A DNA stretch of 64,000 nucleotides from a virus: the IMG/VR virus record IMGVR_UViG_3300033388_003971, positions 1 through 64,000 of that record; one strand, 5' to 3'. A model generated the notes under the pieces. The model did not search any database and had not been told where the DNA came from. It worked only from the letters and a program-made list of their open reading frames with translations. How positions within the stretch are numbered: the stretch's first letter is position 1; every line of letters begins with the position of its first letter. Of the stretch, positions 17,401-25,652 are shown one piece after another. Both the position numbers and the translations under genes were made by a program.

Positions 17401-17737
17401 CCTCTCTAACCTCTGTAAGAGATTCCTTCAGAGTAATAGGCCTACTATAAGTTTCATTCCAGTATGCACCATTGTCGTCTGACTCTGTTGAGTCATGATC
17501 AACATAAAGCTGTGAGCCATCTAGGCCGTTTGTAAATGCGTCTATGTTAACGTCATCAGTTCCGTCTGGCACACCCAGGAGCAGAGGATAAAGCTTAAGA
17601 TTCCACTCAGATATAACAGATGCTAAATCAGTTGAGATTTCATCTATCGTATCATTCCATGAATCAGAAGTTCTCGGACCTCTGTATGGAGCGTTTCTCC
17701 TTATTAGTGACAGTGCTATTTGATTTATACCGCTCAA
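14462..17737 (-). CDS. Long tail fibre protein, 1091 residues
   Basis: It starts at TTG 17737 with GGAGG five bases before it. Residues 1-150 are helical and probably attach to the baseplate. The middle contains fibre motifs NNPHGLTFDDV and NNPHGVTAAQIG, SHLSLTDIGSNTHADID, and NETHTSEFIDVTHIQG. Histidine-containing repeats like these occur in T4-like fibres. Residues about 660-960 hold repeats built on a GATG or GSGT strand (for example TDTVTG-type, GSGATGTIIYVDD, GSGSGTIKLID), related to the repeats in the 315-residue protein at 24696-25643. The C-terminal 130 residues contain a strand-rich cap with LSDTATIAVDAS and GGNRTLGNPT, seen in many phage fibres. Confidence 0.85.
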   Translation of the reverse strand: MSGINQIALSLIRRNAPYRGPRTSDSWNDTIDEISTDLASVISEWNLKLYPLLLGVPDGTDDVNIDAFTNGLDGSQLYVDHDSTESDDNGAYWNETYSRPITLKESLTEVREEMESNYNDLAALVAEASGALTHDQKRAIGLEIFSDDYTFGGVSILTRSQNNEYNIVQLAKDIYGSSFSLDSDGIANFTNSINDALDAILTLHQGSWDTDVTLIHDIVNADVNDNAAIVQTKLDNSGAGAIDTFDIGVDPVETLLDDLNVARTVIRIFKGTAGWADEILEPYVGGPVDLNGHIWDSGTGTRAANNPHGLTFDDVEGTDIDYIRSVLGITSAHQQPPYAAYPPEGTALTYIDSDDSVTEALAKLDEAIDVVGAGGTAHELDFNNPHGVTAAQIGHAAIATEINTNSSLIDWDNVDKTGSSLADLATKSHLSLTDIGSNTHADIDSALTVLGTENTNDLRTDVDTLLGSSFLEASDITYGFLDSAVGFGTTADTICAGDDPRLAGGAPEAHGNETHTSEFIDVTHIQGSGSAPPSAGEHYAADIHVEDSAGNFSNNDVEQILADIFGGSVKTLSTDDIYARHNFVSGEDFTMDNIAHANHQDLAVDDLKHTDIVAPAVTDLEHDEIDVNDVNVIDIEFGAVDLSTFDRKEIATQAVSGATGIITYTDDINDFITVSDLGTGTWDTTNTVSAPGSGSFVPTLIGTEYAAYAVDDTVTGVTGAGPAGSGATGTIIYVDDSADTIWIAPTSGTFLSTDYIDNGDLGLAEGSAVRQDDLTYKVLDIITTDTGATAEVIETDISGVLIRVRDLVGTVSATDVVSNQRSPIEFTVDSSVDREFAVGNIVTDTGSGSGTIKLIDEPNKILKVLNTVALSADRITDSTSGAESDATLSAVTSSFFVGDAVTGSTGSGTVTDINGSVLSIGAVTPTITGTIASANGLGSSTFSGSAAQEPFTVTSTELIDNLNADLLDGLEGSEYGALAVNNTWTKAQAVSTVALSDTATIAVDASLSNVFSVTLGGNRTLGNPTNLISGGTYIIHIDQDGTPPRTLAYDTLYKFPGGATPTLSTTANAKDTLTCIYDGTVLRCAMQLDFK

Positions 17738-17746
17738 AATATCCTC

Positions 17747-19756
17747 CTAGTTACCAATCTTAATTCTGTACCCAGTCATTATTGGACTAGAGTCTGTGTT
17801 TGTTGTAGATAGCTTAGCCTTAAAAAGCACTTCGTCAACACTATTTACTATGTTTTTATTAATAATATAAAAAGATTCTTGACCGAAATCGGATATATTA
17901 TTATTATATTTTACAAGAAAACTTAAAGTATTTGACTCATTTATAATTGAGTACCTTGTATAGTCGTCTGCCTTTACATTATAGCTAAAATCAAACAACG
18001 GTGAGAACTCCATTACTTGAGATGCATATAAGTCTACTCCAGCATATACTTGATCTCCAACGTATGAAGGATCGTAAGCATATCCCTCTATTATCATCTT
18101 ATGATTATATGGATATAGCGGATCATTACTTCTCATCTCGCTTTCATCCAATGCAACAAATGTTTCAAGCTTTTTCCAATTTGACTTATGCGTCTTAAAC
18201 TTATGCTGACCGCCACCAATAAATACAGTCCCAGTTACAACTTGTGCATCTATCTCTGCTTGTGTGTCTCCTAATTCTATGTACACTCCGCTTGTATTCT
18301 CTATGTTAATATATGTTGTGTAGTATGGATCTTCATATTGCCATCCACTAACTACTCCACGGGTCAACACATCGTCTCCCTGGCCAACATCTCTCCATAC
18401 TTTTATATGCTCATATGGAACCTCATACACAGAGGTGTCTATAGTATGCTCTAGAAGTCTATCGTGAGTGTTCTTATAGCCATATGATGTAACAAGATCG
18501 AGCTTAACATCAGTTCCAGACTCACTTGTTGTGCTTCCTCCTACACTGAAAACCTTTGGGTACGGTGCATCTACTCTGTTTACTGGGGTTATACCTGTCC
18601 ATGTCGTGCCAGTATCAGTAGATATGGAATACTCTATATCTGTTCCTTCGGGTAATATCTCACATACCTCACATGACAGAACGTTAAACTGTTTCTTTGT
18701 TACTTCATCTTCTTCTAGTACTGAGAGCGGAGTTGAAATAAATTCCCCGCTCAAAAGAGAATATGATCTAGAGAAGAATGATATATTTTTAGCTCCAAAT
18801 TCATACACATAGTTTGATCCGTCAACATCATCATGCCCATCCTTAGTCATTATGAACTTGATGTATTTTGCATCTAAACTTTCAAAGTCAAAGAACCCAG
18901 AAGAAATAATAACCTGAGGATTATTGAAGAACGGAATGTCTTGCCAGTTATAGTCGTCTATTGAATATTGAGCTTGGACAGATATTGACGAGTTGATATC
19001 AGACGAATGAGATACAAATTCTATCCTATTTATTGTTACAGGCTCTTCTGCAAGTTTTACTTTTAATTCAACATCTACCGGCTCGCTAAACGAACCCATG
19101 TATACCTGATGCTGCCACGAATTAGTCTTATCCTTAAACGCATTCAACACAGATGATCCTGGTACTACATTATAGCTAAGCAGGTTCTGCCTAGTTAACA
19201 CATTAAAAGTTACATCTTCTGCAAACAGGGCATTAAGATTCAGTAGTGTCTTGGAGTTTTCGTCCACTGCTATTGTAGCTGTGTGGTTATCAACGTTTAA
19301 GCTTACATTACTGTCAACCATATTAACCCTATTAAGGTCTTCAAGGTAATCTTCTATCATGTCAAAGTAACCTGCTGTATCTTTCTTAAGCAGTAACAAC
19401 CCATTAAGGCTGGCTCTAAGAGCGTCTACCTTTCTAGATGTCTCAATGAGTTTCATTTTCCATCTCTCAAAATTGATCGCACGCTTTTGTGCAACAGCCA
19501 CAATCGTATCATAGACATCTTCAAGATCCATATATATCTGAGTGACTGCATCATTGTACTTCGATGCACTTGCAGCCTCTCGTATAGCAACCTTAGAAGC
19601 AGACAAATCAAAATGCTTATCAGTTATACTAACCTCTTCCATTAAGTCTGTAAGCTCATCTAGAACCTCTGATGCAGTTATAGCTATACCCTGCTGCAGG
19701 TTCTCTTTGATGATACTCTCAAGCATCTTATTGACTTTCGTTTCTGTTAAAGACAT
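17747..19756 (-). CDS. Discoidin-like tail protein C
   Basis: This 669-residue protein is the last of three consecutive genes with one plan. Residues 1-150 are helical (VNKMLESIIKENLQQGIAI and later coiled-coil-like stretches). At about residues 203-305 lies a beta-sandwich with F-D-TNSWQ, INRIEFVSHS, SVQAQYSIDDYNWQDI and KYIKFIMTKD. That is the pattern of F5/8 type C (discoidin) domains. The rest is beta-rich. Discoidin folds usually bind sugars or other ligands. It starts with TAATG overlap to the 1026-residue paralogue. Probably a fibre or baseplate-attached adhesin. Confidence 0.75.
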   Translation of the reverse strand: MSLTETKVNKMLESIIKENLQQGIAITASEVLDELTDLMEEVSITDKHFDLSASKVAIREAASASKYNDAVTQIYMDLEDVYDTIVAVAQKRAINFERWKMKLIETSRKVDALRASLNGLLLLKKDTAGYFDMIEDYLEDLNRVNMVDSNVSLNVDNHTATIAVDENSKTLLNLNALFAEDVTFNVLTRQNLLSYNVVPGSSVLNAFKDKTNSWQHQVYMGSFSEPVDVELKVKLAEEPVTINRIEFVSHSSDINSSISVQAQYSIDDYNWQDIPFFNNPQVIISSGFFDFESLDAKYIKFIMTKDGHDDVDGSNYVYEFGAKNISFFSRSYSLLSGEFISTPLSVLEEDEVTKKQFNVLSCEVCEILPEGTDIEYSISTDTGTTWTGITPVNRVDAPYPKVFSVGGSTTSESGTDVKLDLVTSYGYKNTHDRLLEHTIDTSVYEVPYEHIKVWRDVGQGDDVLTRGVVSGWQYEDPYYTTYINIENTSGVYIELGDTQAEIDAQVVTGTVFIGGGQHKFKTHKSNWKKLETFVALDESEMRSNDPLYPYNHKMIIEGYAYDPSYVGDQVYAGVDLYASQVMEFSPLFDFSYNVKADDYTRYSIINESNTLSFLVKYNNNISDFGQESFYIINKNIVNSVDEVLFKAKLSTTNTDSSPIMTGYRIKIGN

Positions 19757-22700
19757 TATACTATACTATCCTTATCTATTATTGATATCGCATATCCGTT
19801 TACGAATGGTGTGTAATATGGTTCAAGCTCAGACAAAGATCCTTCTTCTTTCTTTACATACTCATAAAGAACCTTGAATATTAACTTTGATCCTGTCTCT
19901 CTAACTTGAGCTATGCTGTCTATTACTTCGTTGTCATTTACAACTATTGAATTAGCTTCAGCATCGTAATAATACTTTTCTCTAGATATTAACCTGGCAA
20001 TATTATATACTACCTCATAATTTGAATATTCATAGTCCACAAATGTATTTTCATATATTTGATCGTAGCTATATAGTATCCCATTCTCATAGTCTACTGA
20101 ATACTTGCCATCCATAGTTACACTATTATCTGAATAGTAGTATGACACGGTTGTGTCTGCATCAACTGCTGTGAACACTAGAACTTGCCCGCTTGAGTAT
20201 TGTATTGCATACTCTCCTGGCGCTGTTAATGTTGTTCCCCAAGTAAGCTCTAACGCAGGATCAAATACAACCTTATCTGAGAATTCAGGCCTAGGCTCAG
20301 ATTCAAGAGTAATACCAGTTGTTGCAAGAGCTTTCAGCTGGAATGATGTTACTCCCTCTTCTATTGTCTCATCTCCAACCTGTATAAGTTTGCTCAGTTC
20401 AGAAATACCATCAACAAATGCAACCTCTTCAGTTAGCCTACCGCCTCCAGCTTCATCCTCTGTTATAACTATACTCCCAGGTTCTATGTTGGTATATGCA
20501 AATTGATTAGTTTTAACTCCTAAAATAGCAAGCTCTCCTACTATAGACTCAGTCTGATATGCATCCTGCGACATAGATATTTGTTTCTTAACTCCGTAAG
20601 TTTCAGCTTCTGAATAGAAGTCCCATCCACTATCGTCTAGCTTTGTTCTTGGGATATATGAATATGAAAAGTATGAGACGCTATCAGCATCCATTGGAGT
20701 ATATGTATAAACAATCCCGGCACTGTAATTTATAGAGTAATCACCAGAATCAAGAAGCTCTGATGATCCGTCAACATATGTTTTCTTGTCAGTCATTGTA
20801 GTAAGAACTGTATCGTCAACCCATTCAGAGTCCTCAACTAAATTACTATGCTCAAGCCTATGTATAGCAGCTCCTTTTTTTAGTACCTCTGCGGTTACTG
20901 TTTCTACTTTTCCAATCCTATATACAATAAAATTACTCTTGTCAGCATCAGTATGAAAATTAAGATCAGCTATTAAGTTAGAGTTTATCCATATTCTCTC
21001 ACTAATAAAGTTAACCTCTATCTTGCTGCCATTAACAGGGAGCTTACCGTTTGTTCCGTCTCCAAATACGAACTCTCCAGTCTCATAATTCATAGCGTAA
21101 ACAGTTGCGGTTGCTGCGGCTGATGAAAGATCTGCAACCCTAGACCATACGCTTCCACCTACAAGTATTTGTTCGCTATCCCTATCGAAGTTTATCCATG
21201 GTAATGTAAATTTCTGGTTTGCTTCTCCAGATGCTAATCCAATAAGCTTCTTTCTACTGTCATTTCCAACTGATCCAAACATAGGATCTAACAATAATAT
21301 AGAGCTTGGAATTGGTGCCTCTGTAAGATCAAGCCTAAGAGGAGCCTTGTCAGATACATTGAATGTTTCTGCTAACTCACTTTTCGTTTCAGACAAAACA
21401 GAAGACGTAGAAGAAAACTTTGTATCATTTCTTTTTAAATTTATCTTATATCTTATAGAGTTGACAGGAGCACTAGTAATTACAGAGCCTACATCTATTG
21501 TATTGAAATTCAATATCTCTGTACCACCTGTAGCCTGTACGTTTCTTGGTTGTATTTCGTGCCACTTGATACCATCATCAGGAGATATAAAATGAGAAAC
21601 GGTAGCCAGGTCAGCCTCTAGACTAGACAGCTCACTAGACTGTAAAGACACTTTCTTTATTTCACTTGGAGCAAATATCTTTGTAGATACTATTTCGCTC
21701 TCCTTTATGTATTGGTTCCCGTGTATCTCAATGTCTTTTATTCCTATTGCATATCTTATCTTTGTGCCAGATGACGTTTCTATTGGATAGTAGTCATACT
21801 GAGTAAAAACAACATGTACGTATCTGGTGCTTCTTGGAAAGAATGGAAATATTCCTTTCCCTTTATACTGAGACGATGCAGGAGACAGTTCAAATGGATC
21901 GCCTTCTGACTCTCTTAAGAAGTCAAGCGCGCTCTTTTGTGGCTCTATTGCAGTCCATGTATTCCCATCTACTGAGGTTTCAAGTGCATCTATAACAACT
22001 GGACTCTTTGTTCCAAAGTTGTTTGGGTCTATGATTATATTGTTAATTACATCTGTAGCTTCAAGCTCTAACATAAGATCAAGCTTAAGCGGCTCAGTTA
22101 AAGGAGCATCTTCATTTGCTACTAACTCGTATTCAAACCAGGTATCCGGATTAGAGTCAAGTACAGCATCTATCTCTGCGTTAAGTATCGCACCAACTTG
22201 ATGGTTGTTGCCGGCAAAGCCATTACTGCTATCGTTGATAGATATGTTTACAACCTGTCTAGTGGATGTCTGATCAGTAACAGGTGCAAGTGTAAGTGAT
22301 CCTACACCGTCATGCACTTCAGCTCTGTCCAAGTTTAATAGATTTGGATCCTTATCAACCTTAGACGAGTCATTAAAGCTATCAGTAAAGTATGTTATGC
22401 CGGCAGATATACTATCAGTATATATCCCATAGTCAAGAAGTGTAGACCCTATCCTTCTTGTTTCAGTAGCTATTCTATCTGCTTCAGATATAATATAATT
22501 GAAAGATGAAACTATGCTCTGCTCAAGGTCATCTATTCCTTCAAATAGAATCTCAAGATTCATCATAATATCTTTTAGGTTGTCGTTATGCCATTCAGAG
22601 TTAGGCAGCCCACCATGTGCGGCTTTATGCTTCTCTCCTATTGGTCTACCTATATTAGATGAGAATTGAGCCAACAGTGCAGACGCTTCTATCATTGCAT

Positions 22701-22836
22701 TTTCTACAGAAACAAATTGCCCAGCCTGTTGAAGCTGATTGATCCTATCTGTAATAGCTCTAAGCTGTATATTAAAAATATCTGACGGATCTATTCTTGT
22801 GTCCTTGTTAAATTCCACTAGTAAACCTCGTGTCAT
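19756..22836 (-). CDS. Discoidin-like tail protein B, 1026 residues
   Basis: It has the same plan as its two neighbours: an N-terminal helical part (to about residue 160), including ITDRINQLQQAGQF; then at about 215-350 a discoidin-like domain with DSNPDTWFEYEL, DALETSVDGNTWTAI and RYVHVVFTQYDYY. Further on are at least three copies of a strand pair of the form SGDYSINYSAGIVYTY, GEYAIQYSSGQVLVF and GKYSVDYENGILYSY, which are also found in capsid-associated, sheath and adhesin proteins here. Its start lies 29 bases inside the upstream gene. Likely an elongated tail-fibre-like protein that binds surface glycans. Confidence 0.75.
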   Translation of the reverse strand: MTRGLLVEFNKDTRIDPSDIFNIQLRAITDRINQLQQAGQFVSVENAMIEASALLAQFSSNIGRPIGEKHKAAHGGLPNSEWHNDNLKDIMMNLEILFEGIDDLEQSIVSSFNYIISEADRIATETRRIGSTLLDYGIYTDSISAGITYFTDSFNDSSKVDKDPNLLNLDRAEVHDGVGSLTLAPVTDQTSTRQVVNISINDSSNGFAGNNHQVGAILNAEIDAVLDSNPDTWFEYELVANEDAPLTEPLKLDLMLELEATDVINNIIIDPNNFGTKSPVVIDALETSVDGNTWTAIEPQKSALDFLRESEGDPFELSPASSQYKGKGIFPFFPRSTRYVHVVFTQYDYYPIETSSGTKIRYAIGIKDIEIHGNQYIKESEIVSTKIFAPSEIKKVSLQSSELSSLEADLATVSHFISPDDGIKWHEIQPRNVQATGGTEILNFNTIDVGSVITSAPVNSIRYKINLKRNDTKFSSTSSVLSETKSELAETFNVSDKAPLRLDLTEAPIPSSILLLDPMFGSVGNDSRKKLIGLASGEANQKFTLPWINFDRDSEQILVGGSVWSRVADLSSAAATATVYAMNYETGEFVFGDGTNGKLPVNGSKIEVNFISERIWINSNLIADLNFHTDADKSNFIVYRIGKVETVTAEVLKKGAAIHRLEHSNLVEDSEWVDDTVLTTMTDKKTYVDGSSELLDSGDYSINYSAGIVYTYTPMDADSVSYFSYSYIPRTKLDDSGWDFYSEAETYGVKKQISMSQDAYQTESIVGELAILGVKTNQFAYTNIEPGSIVITEDEAGGGRLTEEVAFVDGISELSKLIQVGDETIEEGVTSFQLKALATTGITLESEPRPEFSDKVVFDPALELTWGTTLTAPGEYAIQYSSGQVLVFTAVDADTTVSYYYSDNSVTMDGKYSVDYENGILYSYDQIYENTFVDYEYSNYEVVYNIARLISREKYYYDAEANSIVVNDNEVIDSIAQVRETGSKLIFKVLYEYVKKEEGSLSELEPYYTPFVNGYAISIIDKDSIV

Positions 22837-24694
22837 CTTGTATCGCCACTAACATCTTATACTCATTCAAGTATGGCGAATCGTTTATCTCTATAGAATT
22901 TCTTCTCATTAAAACAGTAAGGTATATGTCTGACTTTACAACAGGAAATGTAGCCCTATTAACAGTGAGCTCTATCATGTTGTTCTGGTCCATAAATACA
23001 GTGGCTGCAGTATTCAAGTATATTTCTCTTTGAGGCTCATACGATATCGTGTATGTTGAGAACGGATAAAAAACTGCCCCCGTTCCTTCAGGATCATGAT
23101 AAAAAGTAACCAGTGACCTGTTCGCATCTATGTCATAGTCTAGCCCTTCTGTCAATGGAGTTGTACTACCATCTACAAAGATAGATACAGCTCCTACTGC
23201 TGCCTGGAACCTCAAGTTAGATTGCATCGTGTCCTGATTAACAAACATGTATTCTCTTTTTATTGTGTCTGTCCAGCTAGGTAATACATTAAATACCTCA
23301 GTATCTATAAGAGCTCCTGACTCATCATAGTTCTTCTTGTATACCGAGAACTCTATACTACTTTTTGGAAAGTCAGGATTGTCTCCGATATAATTATACA
23401 GCTCAATAGTCTCAAGAGACAATAATATAGGAGCATCAACAACTAGTGGCTTTGATGCATAAATCCCTATGTCCCTGTATTCTGATGTTCCAACTCTAAT
23501 GTTGTCTAGACCTATTGTGTACGCATACCCTATTACCTGCTCTGACTCAGTTGTTCCAGTTATATTTAGTAACTGATTAACAGGGCTTGCCACCTGATCA
23601 TCTCGTATAACTGATGCAAGAGCAGCCATATCTATAGTCCCATTTCTTACCTGTGTATCATACAGTGTGCTGGAATCGCTCACATAATACGAAGTATACA
23701 CATAACTTTTTTGTAAAACCTCTACAATTATCTTCCTTGCCTGAACCTCTTCAAACGTTATCTTCTTCTGCTGGTCAACTAAAACCGCGTCTGATTCTCC
23801 GAATATTTGTTGTTGTTCATCATTCCTATCTATATAGTATAGCTTGTTTATATAGAAGTCATTATATAATATTGGGTCAATCTCTATGTACGACACAGGC
23901 CTTAAACCGTCAAGAGTCATAGTGAGCTCAACTGTTGCTCCACTATCTATAACTCCATCTCCCATTATTGTAGTTACCCAATAAGTGTCTACAGTATTAT
24001 CAGATATAGCATTCACATCAAACTCAGGGAAGTCTACGTTAAAATAATTTACATCTGCACTAGTATTATATATAAGATCGACATTAGTTATCGTGTGCAT
24101 ATCTACGCTTCTATACGGAAGTGATAGAGATTTTCTTAACACATCTACGGCGCCATCATACTTAGCAGGCAAAACTGTTTGCGCACTTCTCTCATAAAAT
24201 AGATCGCTGGCAATATCACCTTCTGACCTAGAGAACCTAAGATCATCTTGGTTCGAGAAGTCATCATACTGAACAACTGAAAATCCAAGATCAGTTCTAT
24301 TTAAAATCTCATACTTTTTTATGTCTTTTTCTAAAGAGTTTAAAGCTAGCTCTATATTTTTTAGAACCTTATCTCCAATGAGTGATCTGTGTAGATCAGC
24401 TGTATCAGATATCACCTGCATCTCATTAAGCAAGGTATCTATATCGTCAGCAAATCTATCTAGCATAAAGTTAAACGACTCTGAGTCTATTGTGTTGCCC
24501 TTCTCTCCGAAGAAAAGCTTTGATATAGGCATCGGTTTGCCTGCAAGAATTTGAGTCATCTCCCTGAGCTTCTCTCTGTATTCTTGAGCGGTACTTATAG
24601 ACCCAGTTACGCGCATGTCATTAAGGACAGATATAATCTGCTTACCTTGAATTGCAGGCACACTCTGTATGAATTTTTTTAAATACTTTGCCAT
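22808..24694 (-). CDS. Discoidin-like tail protein A, 628 residues
   Basis: Residues 1-130 are helical with a coiled-coil pattern (VLKNIELALNSLEKDIKKYE). At about 225-330 lies a discoidin-like domain (DNTVDTYWVTTIM, VSYIEIDPILYND, ARKIIVEVLQKSY). The C-terminal third is beta-rich, with GLDYDIDANRSLVTFY resembling the recurring GDY-ID module. Similar architecture in the next two genes shows tandem duplication with divergence. Its C-terminal coding sequence overlaps the next gene by 29 bases. Probably part of the tail fibre or baseplate periphery. Confidence 0.72.
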   Translation of the reverse strand: MAKYLKKFIQSVPAIQGKQIISVLNDMRVTGSISTAQEYREKLREMTQILAGKPMPISKLFFGEKGNTIDSESFNFMLDRFADDIDTLLNEMQVISDTADLHRSLIGDKVLKNIELALNSLEKDIKKYEILNRTDLGFSVVQYDDFSNQDDLRFSRSEGDIASDLFYERSAQTVLPAKYDGAVDVLRKSLSLPYRSVDMHTITNVDLIYNTSADVNYFNVDFPEFDVNAISDNTVDTYWVTTIMGDGVIDSGATVELTMTLDGLRPVSYIEIDPILYNDFYINKLYYIDRNDEQQQIFGESDAVLVDQQKKITFEEVQARKIIVEVLQKSYVYTSYYVSDSSTLYDTQVRNGTIDMAALASVIRDDQVASPVNQLLNITGTTESEQVIGYAYTIGLDNIRVGTSEYRDIGIYASKPLVVDAPILLSLETIELYNYIGDNPDFPKSSIEFSVYKKNYDESGALIDTEVFNVLPSWTDTIKREYMFVNQDTMQSNLRFQAAVGAVSIFVDGSTTPLTEGLDYDIDANRSLVTFYHDPEGTGAVFYPFSTYTISYEPQREIYLNTAATVFMDQNNMIELTVNRATFPVVKSDIYLTVLMRRNSIEINDSPYLNEYKMLVAIQDDTRFTSGI

Positions 24695-24695
24695 A

Positions 24696-25643
24696 TTAAC
24701 TAGATATACTGTAGGTTAATGCTGTAGTAAACTGCCTAGTGTAAGCAGCAAGATCTGGCTCCTCATCTGTTGATGGTACCACCATTTTAAACTTAACACT
24801 TACAGACTGATTCTCCACTATCTCTCCGTTCACCTGTCCTGCCTCTGAGCTTCCGACTACCGAATCTATTGTTACAGTGATCGGATGAGTCTTGTCGTTA
24901 CCTTCAAGATTCTTAAACTTTGTCCATGCTGACTCTGTTCCTATTGAAGTAGTATTTGCAACGCCTGTTCCAGTATCAGTTATTTCCTCTACCTGGAATG
25001 GTCCACTTTGTACCGAGCTTACAATCAGCTTACCAGTCTCTACCCTAACAACTGTAGCAGATGCTCCAGATGTTGTTCCTGTTACATCTAGCCCTTCTAC
25101 AAATGTACTTAGATCATCTACGTTTAGAACAGTATAGTCTGCAAAGCTATCAAGATAGTTCTGATTAATGTAAAGGCCGCCGTCAGAAATGCTTGACACT
25201 GTGGCTGATCCTGCTCCTCCGTTACCAACATCCTCAGAGTCGCTAAACTCTCCTGATATCACGTCGACAGTTAGTGTTACATTAGTAGCATCTGTACCAA
25301 CTAATGTTCCTGTTGCTCCTGATGTTACCCCTGTAATAGTGTCATCTACATTGAAGTCTGCAATTGTATCAACGAACAGGTTAACTGTTGTGTCATTACC
25401 CCAGCTCAAAATCTCAGATATATCTGCTTCTCTTGTAGCTCCTCCTGTATACCCGCTATCATAAGCGGATGCATAGAAACCACAATCAAAAATCTGAGAA
25501 GCACCACTATGCCTCAAGTAAATCTGATTTTCTAATGATTCGAATGCTGGTGTTATTCCAGCATCTACTACCTCTTCATATACTACGTTATCAGTTATCT
25601 GATATCCATTGTATGCATCTGACCAAATTATTTCTACTGCCAT
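24696..25643 (-). CDS. Tail protein with two TSGATGT-type repeats
   Basis: The 315-residue protein contains two tandem units, at about residues 92-150 and 172-235. Each has a F-V-D-VTG strand, TSGATGTLV or TSGASATVV, a hydrophobic strand, and a SGEF or SGPFQ strand ending in E. Related units occur in the long fibre at 14462-17737 and in the protein at 1224-2956. N-terminal residues 1-90 and C-terminal residues 240-315 look like separate beta domains. Probably a fibre or baseplate decoration protein; no enzyme signature. Confidence 0.7.
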   Translation of the reverse strand: MAVEIIWSDAYNGYQITDNVVYEEVVDAGITPAFESLENQIYLRHSGASQIFDCGFYASAYDSGYTGGATREADISEILSWGNDTTVNLFVDTIADFNVDDTITGVTSGATGTLVGTDATNVTLTVDVISGEFSDSEDVGNGGAGSATVSSISDGGLYINQNYLDSFADYTVLNVDDLSTFVEGLDVTGTTSGASATVVRVETGKLIVSSVQSGPFQVEEITDTGTGVANTTSIGTESAWTKFKNLEGNDKTHPITVTIDSVVGSSEAGQVNGEIVENQSVSVKFKMVVPSTDEEPDLAAYTRQFTTALTYSISS

Positions 25644-25652
25644 GATATCTCC

